A stretch of 64,000 nt of DNA, from assembly GCF_007991175.1 (NCBI RefSeq), contig NZ_BJXV01000001.1, positions 62,001 to 126,000 on the forward strand, written 5' to 3'. Of the stretch, positions 55,638-62,906 are shown in pieces. Each line of letters begins with the position of its first letter. Within the stretch, counting starts at the first letter, position 1. Position numbers and translations under genes: made by a program. The notes beneath the pieces are model-generated. The model had not been told where the DNA came from, made no database searches, and was given only the letters and a program-made list of their open reading frames with translations. The DNA is from Halovibrio variabilis (lineage in GTDB: Bacteria; Pseudomonadota; Gammaproteobacteria; Pseudomonadales; Halomonadaceae).

Positions 55638-56780
55638 ATGAATTCTCATCAAGCAAAAGACGTGGCAGCAAATCCCCATCGTGCAGGCGAACCGCAAACC
55701 CTGGGTTTTCTACTGTTAGATAACTTCACATTGATTTCCTTGGCCTCGGCAATAGAACCTTTGCGGATGGCCAATCAACTGGCCGGCCGTGAGCTGTATC
55801 GATGGTATACCCTGACCCAGGACGGCCAGCCGGTGCGTGCCAGCGATGGCCTGCAGGTGACGCCGGACGCTTCCATGCATACCCAGCTATCGCTCGAATG
55901 GGTAGTCGTTTGCGGTGGGGTAGCCCCTTACCACAGTGTCACCCGTGAGCACGTGCGCTGGCTTCAGTCGCAGTCGCGCCAGCTAAAACGGTTAGGCTCG
56001 GTATGTACAGGCAGTTGGGCGCTTGGCAAGGCGGGGCTGCTTGACCACTATGAAACCAGTATTCATTGGGAGTGTTTGGCGTCCATGCAGGAGGCATTTC
56101 CCAACGTTATCCTGAACCCCAATCTATTCTCTATTGACCGTGATCGATTTACGTCTTCGGGCGGCACCGCACCGCTCGATATGATGCTCAACCTTATTGC
56201 GCACGACCATGGGCGCGAGCTATCGGCAGGTATCTCCGAAATGTTTATCTGTGAGCGCGTGCGTAACGAGCAGGATCAGCAGCGTATTCCCCTTAAGCAT
56301 GTGTTGGGCACTACCCAGCCTAAGCTATTGGAGATTGTCGCATTGATGGAATCCAACCTTGAAGAACCGATCGAACTTGATGAATTGGCGCGTTACGTTA
56401 ATGTGTCGCGTCGCCAGTTAGAGAGGTTGTTCCAACGCTACCTGCTCTGTTCACCGTCGCGCTATTATCTCAAGCTGCGTTTAGTGCGCGCCCGGCAATT
56501 GCTCAAGCAAACGCCGCTGTCGATCATCGAGATTGCCTCCGTTTGTGGCTTCGTCTCCACGCCCCATTTTTCTAAGTGCTATCGCGAATACTTTGGCGTG
56601 CCGCCGAGAAACGAGCGCCTGGGTAGCCATGACAGGCAGGGAAATAGCCACAATGCGGCACCCTTGATTAGGCAATGGGGGAGTGAGCCGACTGTCAAGG
56701 CGCCTTTTTCTGGCGCTCAGCAGGCGCTTGCCAACGCCCAGGGGGAGCCCACCTTTGCCAGCGTGTTACTGTTGAACTGA
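55638..56780 (+). CDS. gbdR: GbdR-like AraC-family regulator of glycine betaine catabolism
   Basis: 380 residues. A GlxA-type amidotransferase-like (DJ-1/PfpI fold) sensor domain spans about 25-205 (LGFLLLDNFTLISLASAIEP, VVVCGGVAPYHSV, SVCTGSWALGKAGLLD, SSGGTAPLDMMLNLI). The AraC helix-turn-helix pair spans about 245-340 (LDELARYVNVSRRQLERLFQ, IIEIASVCGFVSTPHFSKCY). The close fit to GbdR of Pseudomonas aeruginosa and the dgc operon downstream support the name. The ATG at 55638 follows GAGG by 8 bases; a GTG at 55620 is possible. Ligand in GbdR: glycine betaine or dimethylglycine. Confidence 0.85.
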   Translation: MNSHQAKDVAANPHRAGEPQTLGFLLLDNFTLISLASAIEPLRMANQLAGRELYRWYTLTQDGQPVRASDGLQVTPDASMHTQLSLEWVVVCGGVAPYHSVTREHVRWLQSQSRQLKRLGSVCTGSWALGKAGLLDHYETSIHWECLASMQEAFPNVILNPNLFSIDRDRFTSSGGTAPLDMMLNLIAHDHGRELSAGISEMFICERVRNEQDQQRIPLKHVLGTTQPKLLEIVALMESNLEEPIELDELARYVNVSRRQLERLFQRYLLCSPSRYYLKLRLVRARQLLKQTPLSIIEIASVCGFVSTPHFSKCYREYFGVPPRNERLGSHDRQGNSHNAAPLIRQWGSEPTVKAPFSGAQQALANAQGEPTFASVLLLN

Positions 56781-56803
56781 TGGTGACGGCGTAATTGATA
56801 TTG

Positions 56804-56840
56804 AAAACGTGCTGCCCGGCAACGGGCAGCACGTTTTTTT
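56804..56840 (+). terminator. Intrinsic terminator after the GbdR-like gene
   Basis: Stem AAAACGTGCTGCCCG / CGGGCAGCACGTTTT around GCAA, ending in a run of seven T. It isolates regulator transcription from the catabolic operon. Confidence 0.95.
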
Positions 56841-56908
56841 ATGATTGCTATCGTCCACCGTTCCCTGTTTTGCGTTACTCAGCGGTAAAGGTTGAAAAAG
56901 CGCGAGTC

Positions 56909-56926
56909 GTGTCGTGTTCACGACAC
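56909..56926 (+). promoter_or_regulatory. Inverted repeat upstream of the dgc operon (candidate GbdR operator)
   Basis: GTGTCGTG-TT-CACGACAC, perfect 8-base arms, 97 bases before the first catabolic gene at 57023. Position and symmetry suit an activator site, and GbdR, encoded just upstream, is the obvious candidate. Assignment to GbdR is inference. Confidence 0.5.
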
Positions 56927-57022
56927 AATGACGCTTTTGGAATTTCAGCCGTCGTTTCCAAGCGCAGCCTACCCCAACGTCAGCGCTATGCTCGCAACAT
57001 TCATCAATGTTGGAGCTTAGCC

Positions 57023-58000
57023 ATGACCCCCACAGAACTGCACGATGACGCTATTGTCATCGATGGTCTGATCATCGCCAAATGGAACCGTGAGCTGCTT
57101 GAAGACATGCGGCGCGGCGGTCTTACCGCCGCCAACTGCACGGTCTCGGTGTGGGAAGGGTTTCAGGCCACGGTCGATAACATTGTCGCCTCCAACCAAC
57201 TGATGGCTGAGTGTAGTGATCTGGTACGCCCGGTGCGCACCACGGCGGATATTACGCGCGCTAAAGAAGAAGGCAAGACCGGTATCATTTACGGTTTCCA
57301 AAATGCGCATGCTTTCGAGGATCAGATCGGCTACGTCGAGATCTTCAAGCAGCTGGGCGTGGGCATCGTGCAAATGTGCTACAACACCCAAAACCTGGTG
57401 GGTACCGGCTGCTACGAGCGCGACGGGGGTCTCTCGGGCTTTGGGCGCGAGATCGTTGCCGAGATGAACCGCGTCGGCATCATGTGCGACCTCTCTCACG
57501 TGGGTGCCAAGACCTCCGAGGAAGTCATCCTCGCATCCCAGAAGCCGGTCTGCTATTCCCACTGCCTGCCTTCCGGGCTCAAAGAACATCCGCGCAACAA
57601 ATCCGATCAAGAGCTCAAGTTCATTGCCGACCACGGCGGCTTTGTTGGCGTCACCATGTTTACCCCGTTTCTCAAGAAGGGCATTGATTCCACCATTGAT
57701 GATTACTGTGAAGCCATCGAGTACATCATGAATATCGTCGGTGAAGACGCCATCGGCATCGGCACCGACTTCACCCAGGGGCACGACCAGGCCTTCTTTG
57801 AGTGGTTGACCCATGACAAGGGCTATGCCCGCCGCTTGACCGACTTTGGCAAGATCATCAACCCCGAAGGCATTCGCACCATTGGGGAGTTCCCCAACCT
57901 CACCGAGGCGCTCTTGAAGCGCGGAATGAGTGAGTCCCAAGTGCGCAAGATCATGGGCGATAACTGGGTGCGGGTATTGAAGGATGTATGGGGCGCCTGA
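57023..58000 (+). CDS. Membrane dipeptidase-fold protein of the dimethylglycine locus
   Basis: 325 residues, renal-dipeptidase (peptidase M19) fold, orthologous by context to PA5396. The start ATG follows GGAG by 7 bases. Retained elements: DLSHVGAKT and YSHCLPSGLKEHPRNKSDQE, which hold the two later metal His. Missing elements: the HxD pair (normally DGHND) reads DGLII, and the Glu of EGGHA reads Gln in GFQNAHAF. It is therefore unlikely to be an ordinary zinc dipeptidase. First gene of the operon with the DUF5943 gene and dgcAB. Confidence 0.85.
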   Translation: MTPTELHDDAIVIDGLIIAKWNRELLEDMRRGGLTAANCTVSVWEGFQATVDNIVASNQLMAECSDLVRPVRTTADITRAKEEGKTGIIYGFQNAHAFEDQIGYVEIFKQLGVGIVQMCYNTQNLVGTGCYERDGGLSGFGREIVAEMNRVGIMCDLSHVGAKTSEEVILASQKPVCYSHCLPSGLKEHPRNKSDQELKFIADHGGFVGVTMFTPFLKKGIDSTIDDYCEAIEYIMNIVGEDAIGIGTDFTQGHDQAFFEWLTHDKGYARRLTDFGKIINPEGIRTIGEFPNLTEALLKRGMSESQVRKIMGDNWVRVLKDVWGA

Positions 58001-58065
58001 TTGAGCTGAGACCGAGGCTGCCAAGCCAGATGTATTGAAGAATAACGATTTTGAGGAAGACAACC

Positions 58066-58611
58066 GTGACCAAACTGGCCCCCGCACTGCCTATCGAAGT
58101 GGATAGCGAAACCGGCGTATGGACGAGCGATGCCCTGCCGATGCTGTATGTGCCGCGACACTTTTTCATCAACAACCATGTGGCGGTAGAAGAAGCGCTG
58201 GGCGCTGAGAAGTACGCCGAGATCCTCTACCACGCCGGCTATAAAAGCGCCTGGCACTGGTGCGAGAAAGAGGCCGAGTGCCATGGCCTTGAAGGCGAGG
58301 CGGTGTTTGAGCATTACATGCTGCGTCTTTCCCAGCGCGGCTGGGGTCTCTTTATTACCGAACAGATCGACCTCGATGCCGGTACGGCGAGAGTGCGGCT
58401 AGAGCACAGCGCCTTCGTTTACCAGCTGGGTAAAACGGGAAAAAAAGAAGAGTACATGTTCACCGGCTGGTTCGCCGGGGCCATGGACCAAATCCTCGCC
58501 GCCCGTGGCAGTGAACTGCGTACCGTCGCCGAGCAGACCCAGAGTGCCGCCGAGCCTGGCTGCGATGTGGGCATCTTCGACGTCAAGCCGCTGACCGACG
58601 CCGCCCATTAA
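58066..58611 (+). CDS. DUF5943 protein of the dimethylglycine locus
   Basis: 181 residues, cytoplasmic, no signal peptide or membrane segment. Conserved-looking blocks: DALPMLYVPRHFFINNHVAV, AEILYHAGYKSAWHWCEKEA, YMLRLSQRGWGLFITEQIDL and EEYMFTGWFAGAMDQILAAR. By order it matches PA5397, which has no established activity to my knowledge; the fold may be V4R-like. The start is GTG at 58066, preceded by GAGGA at 8 bases; a TTG at 58051 is also in frame. dgcA follows 23 bases after the stop. Confidence 0.82.
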   Translation: MTKLAPALPIEVDSETGVWTSDALPMLYVPRHFFINNHVAVEEALGAEKYAEILYHAGYKSAWHWCEKEAECHGLEGEAVFEHYMLRLSQRGWGLFITEQIDLDAGTARVRLEHSAFVYQLGKTGKKEEYMFTGWFAGAMDQILAARGSELRTVAEQTQSAAEPGCDVGIFDVKPLTDAAH

Positions 58612-58634
58612 CCTGGGTACGAGGAGAGAACACC

Positions 58635-60719
58635 ATGGCATTCGACGCAATCTTTGAGCCGATCGACATCGGCAAGCTGACTATCCGTAACCGGGTGGTC
58701 AGCACCGCCCACGCTGAGGTGTATGCCACCGACGGCGGCATGACCACCGAGCGCTACGTCAAGTACTACGAGGAAAAGGCCAAGGGTGGCTGTGGCCTGT
58801 GTATCTGCGGCGGCTCATCAGTGGTCTCCATCGACAGCCCTCAGGGCTGGTGGAGTTCGGTGAACCTTTCTACCGACCGCATCATCCCGCACTTCCAGAA
58901 TCTGGCGGACGCCGTGCATAAGCATGGCGGCAAGATCATGATTCAGATTACCCACATGGGCCGTCGTTCACGCTGGGACGGCTTTGACTGGTCGACGCTG
59001 CTGTCGCCTTCGGGTATCCGCGAGCCGGTGCACCGCTCCACCTGTAAAACCATCGAAGAAGAGGATATCTGGCGAATCATTGGGGACTTTGCTCAGGCCG
59101 CGCGTCGGGCAAAGGAAGGCGGACTCGACGGCGTTGAGCTCTCTGCGGTGCACCAGCATCTGATCGACCAGTTCTGGAGCCCACGGGTCAACAAGCGCGA
59201 GGATGAGTGGGGCGGCAGCTTTGAGGGCCGTATGAAGTTCGGCCTGGAGGTGCTCAAGGCGGTGCGTGCCGAGGTGGGTGACGACTTCTGCGTCGGTATG
59301 CGCATCTGCGGCGACGAGTTCCACCCGGATGGCCTCTCACACGACGACATGAAGCAGATCGCCGCCTACTACGATGCCACCGGCCAAGTTGACTTTTTTG
59401 GCGTGGTCGGATCTGGCTGCGACACGCACAACACGCTTGCTAACGTCATTCCTAACATGTCCTACCCGCCGGAGCCTTTTTTGCACCTGGCGGCGGGCAT
59501 CAAGGAAGTGGTCAGCGTACCGGTGATCCACGCGCAAAATATTAAAGACCCTAACCAGGCCCAGCGCATCCTCGAAGGGGGCTATGTGGATCTGGTGGGC
59601 ATGACCCGTGCGCATATTGCCGACCCTCACCTGATCGCCAAGATCAAGATGGGCCAGATCGACCAGATTAAACAATGCGTCGGGGCCAACTACTGTATCG
59701 ACCGTCAATATCAGGGCCTGGACGTGCTGTGTATCCAGAACGCCGCCACGTCGCGGGAATACATGGGCCTGCCGCACATCATTGAAAAGACCGAGGGCGC
59801 CAAGCGCAAAGTCGTCGTGGTGGGCGGTGGCCCCGGCGGCATGGAGGCGGCTCGCGTCGCCGCTGAGCGCGGTCACGATGTCACTCTGTTTGAGGCGGCC
59901 GACGCCCTGGGCGGTCAGATTACCATTGCCGCCCAGGCCCCAAGCCGCGACCAGATTGCCGGTATCACCCGCTGGTTTCAGCTGGAGCTGGCGCGTCTGA
60001 ACGTTGATCTGCGCCTGGGCACCCGTGCCGACGAGGCAACGCTGCTTGACCTGCGCCCGGATATCGTGGTGCTGGCCACCGGTGGCCAGCCCTTCCTTAG
60101 CCAGCACCCGGAGTGGGGCTACTCGGAGAATCCTGAGGAGAGCCTGGTAGTCAGTACCTGGGATATTCTTTCCGGGAAAGTGGCGCCGGGCAAGAACGTG
60201 CTGATCTATGACGGTATCTGCGAGTTTTCGGGTGTCTCGGCGGCAGATTTCCTTGCCGACAAGGGCGCCAAGGTCGAGATCGTCACCGACGATATCAAAC
60301 CCGGCGCGGCGGTGGGCGGCACCACCTTCCCGACCTACTATCGCAGCCTCTACGAGAAGGCGGTGATCATGTCTTCTGACCTGATGCTGCATAAGGTCTA
60401 CCGCGAAGGTGACGGCCTGGTGGCGGTGCTCGAGAACGAGTACACCGGCGCTTTGGAAGAGCGCGTGGTGGATCAGGTGGTGGTGGAGAACGGTGTGCGC
60501 CCCGATGAGGCGCTTTACTACGCCCTCAAGGAAGCGTCCCGTAACAAAGGCCAGGTGGACCTGGAGGCGCTCTACGCTATCCAACCGCAGCCTTGCCTGG
60601 TTGATGAGGGCGGCAAAGAAGGGGATGGCTTTTTGCTATTTCGCCTGGGCGACTGCACGGCACCGCGTAACACCCATGCGGCGATCTACGATGCCCTGCG
60701 AATCTGCAAAGACTTTTGA
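58635..60719 (+). CDS. dgcA: Dimethylglycine demethylation protein DgcA
   Basis: 694 residues. Residues 1 to about 370 form an old-yellow-enzyme-like TIM barrel for FMN (PIDIGKLTIRNRVVSTAHAE), about 345-365 an iron-sulfur segment, and about 385-690 an FAD/NAD(P)-binding module (KVVVVGGGPGGMEAARVAAE). It resembles trimethylamine dehydrogenase. It is required with DgcB for conversion of dimethylglycine to sarcosine in P. aeruginosa. In the Fe-S segment CVGANYCIDRQYQGLDVLC the Cys expected at the fourth position is Ala, leaving three Cys. Operon partner dgcB starts 165 bases downstream. Confidence 0.92.
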   Translation: MAFDAIFEPIDIGKLTIRNRVVSTAHAEVYATDGGMTTERYVKYYEEKAKGGCGLCICGGSSVVSIDSPQGWWSSVNLSTDRIIPHFQNLADAVHKHGGKIMIQITHMGRRSRWDGFDWSTLLSPSGIREPVHRSTCKTIEEEDIWRIIGDFAQAARRAKEGGLDGVELSAVHQHLIDQFWSPRVNKREDEWGGSFEGRMKFGLEVLKAVRAEVGDDFCVGMRICGDEFHPDGLSHDDMKQIAAYYDATGQVDFFGVVGSGCDTHNTLANVIPNMSYPPEPFLHLAAGIKEVVSVPVIHAQNIKDPNQAQRILEGGYVDLVGMTRAHIADPHLIAKIKMGQIDQIKQCVGANYCIDRQYQGLDVLCIQNAATSREYMGLPHIIEKTEGAKRKVVVVGGGPGGMEAARVAAERGHDVTLFEAADALGGQITIAAQAPSRDQIAGITRWFQLELARLNVDLRLGTRADEATLLDLRPDIVVLATGGQPFLSQHPEWGYSENPEESLVVSTWDILSGKVAPGKNVLIYDGICEFSGVSAADFLADKGAKVEIVTDDIKPGAAVGGTTFPTYYRSLYEKAVIMSSDLMLHKVYREGDGLVAVLENEYTGALEERVVDQVVVENGVRPDEALYYALKEASRNKGQVDLEALYAIQPQPCLVDEGGKEGDGFLLFRLGDCTAPRNTHAAIYDALRICKDF

Positions 60720-60774
60720 CTTGAGCGAGAGCCCCCAACGATGCGGGGCGCCGGGGGCAGGCCGTAGCGAGGGT

Positions 60775-60796
60775 CATTTGCCATGGATGGCAAATG
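60775..60796. repeat. Hairpin in the dgcA-dgcB gap, possibly a REP-like element
   Basis: CATTTGCCAT / ATGGCAAATG, perfect 10-base arms with a GG centre. It is followed by CCCAGGGATGGGTTTACAGC, and this combination resembles repetitive extragenic elements I recall from Halomonas-like and Pseudomonas-like genomes. No second copy was found in this window. It might modulate dgcA/dgcB mRNA stability. Confidence 0.5.
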
Positions 60797-60884
60797 TAGC
60801 GCCCAGGGATGGGTTTACAGCGCCCTCGCAGAGGTCTGCCGCCGGGGCCCCGCCGCCAAAGCCACCAGAGATGAGGTGAGTACC

Positions 60885-62906
60885 ATGCTCAATACGCTCT
60901 TGCCGATATTAATTTTTACCGCCCTGGCCCTGGCGGCAATCGGCGCCGTGCGCCGTATGCGGCTTTGGCGCCAGGGGCGCCCCTCGCCGGTTAATCTACT
61001 CAAGGGACTGGCGGCCATGCCGCGCCGCTACCTGGTGGATCTGCACCACGTGGTGGGGCGTGACAAAATGATCTCCAACACCCACGTGGCCACCGCCGGT
61101 GGCTTCGTGGCCGCCGCCGTGCTGATGATCCTGGTGCATGGCCTTGGCATCGCCAACCCCCTGTTAGGCGGATTGCTGCTGCTGGCCAGTACCTCCATGT
61201 TCGTCGGTAGTCTCTTCGTGGCGCGGCGGCGGCTTAACCCGCCCGCGCGGCTCTCCAAGGGCCCCTGGATGCGCCTGCCCAAGAGCCTGATGGCGTTTTC
61301 GCTAGGCGTTTTCCTGGTCACCCTGCCCACGGTGGGCCTGCTGCCCGACGGTTTGCTCGAAGGCAGTGGTAGCTGGCTCCTGGCGCTGGTGCTGGCGGGC
61401 GTTGTGGCTTGGGGCCTGGGTGAAATGTTTTTCGGCATGACCTGGGGCGGGCCCATGAAGCACGCCTTCGCCGGTGCCTTACATCTGGCCTTCCACCGTC
61501 GCGCCGAACGCTTCTCCACGAAAAAAGGGGGCGGTGGCCGGTCAACGGGCCTCAAGGCGTTGAACTTGAACGACGAGGCAGCTCCCTTGGGTGTCGAGAA
61601 GCCTGCCGATTTCACCTGGAACCAACTGCTTGGCTTTGACGCCTGCGTACAGTGCGGCCGCTGCGAGGCGGTGTGCCCGGCATTTGCCGCCGGTCAGCCG
61701 CTCAACCCCAAGAAGCTGATCCAGGACATGGTGGTGGGTATGGCCGGCGGCAGCGATGCCGGCTATGCCGGCTCTCCGCACCCTTCACAAGGGATTGGGG
61801 GTAAGCCGGTAGGTGAACACGCAGGCTCTCCCCACGGGCCCATTGTGGCGCTGGAAGGGAAAACCTTGGTCGATGCCGATACTCTCTGGTCTTGCACGAC
61901 CTGCCGCGCCTGCGTGGAAGAGTGCCCGATGATGATTGAGCACGTGGATGCGATTGTCGATATGCGCCGCCACCTGACGCTTGAGCGCGGCAAAACGCCC
62001 AATAAAGGTGCCGAGGTGCTCGACAACCTGATCGCCACCGACAATCCCGGTGGTTTCGACCCTGGCTCGCGGCTTAACTGGGCGGCGGATCTTAACCTGC
62101 CGCTCATGGCGGACATCAAGCAAGTCGACGTGCTGCTGTGGCTGGGGGATGGGGCCTTTGATATGCGCAACCAGCGAACCCTGCGGGCACTAATTAAAGT
62201 GCTGCGGGCCGCCGAGGTAGACTTCGCGGTGTTAGGAGCTGAAGAGCGCGACAGCGGCGACGTGGCGCGGCGCCTTGGCGATGAGGCGACGTTCCAGTCC
62301 CTGGCGAAGCGCAATATTGCCACCCTGGCCCAGTATCGCTTCTTGCAGATTGTTACCTGCGACCCCCACAGCTTTCATGTGCTGGGCAATGAGTACGGCG
62401 AGCTGGGGGGACATTACGAGGTACGTCACCATAGTACCTTTATCGCCGAACTGTATGACGCCGGTCGATTGACCTTTGCCCCCTGGAAAGGCGGCCGCGT
62501 GACCTATCACGACCCCTGTTACCTGGGCCGCTATAACGGCGAATACGAGGCGCCGCGCAACGTGCTCAAGGCGTTGGGCATCGAGGTTAAGGAGATGGAG
62601 CGCTCGGGTTCTCGCTCGCGCTGCTGCGGTGGCGGCGGTGGGGCGCCGATCACCGATATTCCCGGCAAGCAGCGGATTCCCGACATGCGCATGAATGACA
62701 TTAAGGAGAGCGGCGCCGAACTCGTCGCAGTGGGCTGTCCGCAGTGCGCCGCCATGCTGGAAGGCGTGGTAGATGCCAGCGCCGAGGTACGCGATATCGC
62801 CGAGCTGGCGGCCGATGCCCTGGTAGAGCGTCCCGCGGGTGATGCATCTGGCGGATCCCGTCGGCCTGCTGCAACCACGATGACTGCTGAGGAGGTGATC
62901 GTATGA
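60885..62906 (+). CDS. dgcB: Dimethylglycine demethylation protein DgcB (Fe-S, CCG domains)
   Basis: 673 residues. Four or five membrane segments in the first ~215 residues (NTLLPILIFTALALAAIGAV, GGFVAAAVLMILVHGLG, LMAFSLGVFLVTLPTVGLL, SWLLALVLAGVVAWGLGEMF). Two 4Fe-4S motifs follow (CVQCGRCEAVCP, CTTCRACVEECP), then two CCG/heterodisulfide-reductase-like cysteine-rich domains (HDPCYLGRYN, RCCGGGGG, VAVGCPQCAAM). It probably passes electrons from DgcA and/or ETF to the respiratory chain. The ATG at 60885 follows GAGGTGA; an earlier in-frame ATG at 60783 lies in the hairpin. The stop overlaps the etfA start. Confidence 0.93.
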   Translation: MLNTLLPILIFTALALAAIGAVRRMRLWRQGRPSPVNLLKGLAAMPRRYLVDLHHVVGRDKMISNTHVATAGGFVAAAVLMILVHGLGIANPLLGGLLLLASTSMFVGSLFVARRRLNPPARLSKGPWMRLPKSLMAFSLGVFLVTLPTVGLLPDGLLEGSGSWLLALVLAGVVAWGLGEMFFGMTWGGPMKHAFAGALHLAFHRRAERFSTKKGGGGRSTGLKALNLNDEAAPLGVEKPADFTWNQLLGFDACVQCGRCEAVCPAFAAGQPLNPKKLIQDMVVGMAGGSDAGYAGSPHPSQGIGGKPVGEHAGSPHGPIVALEGKTLVDADTLWSCTTCRACVEECPMMIEHVDAIVDMRRHLTLERGKTPNKGAEVLDNLIATDNPGGFDPGSRLNWAADLNLPLMADIKQVDVLLWLGDGAFDMRNQRTLRALIKVLRAAEVDFAVLGAEERDSGDVARRLGDEATFQSLAKRNIATLAQYRFLQIVTCDPHSFHVLGNEYGELGGHYEVRHHSTFIAELYDAGRLTFAPWKGGRVTYHDPCYLGRYNGEYEAPRNVLKALGIEVKEMERSGSRSRCCGGGGGAPITDIPGKQRIPDMRMNDIKESGAELVAVGCPQCAAMLEGVVDASAEVRDIAELAADALVERPAGDASGGSRRPAATTMTAEEVIV

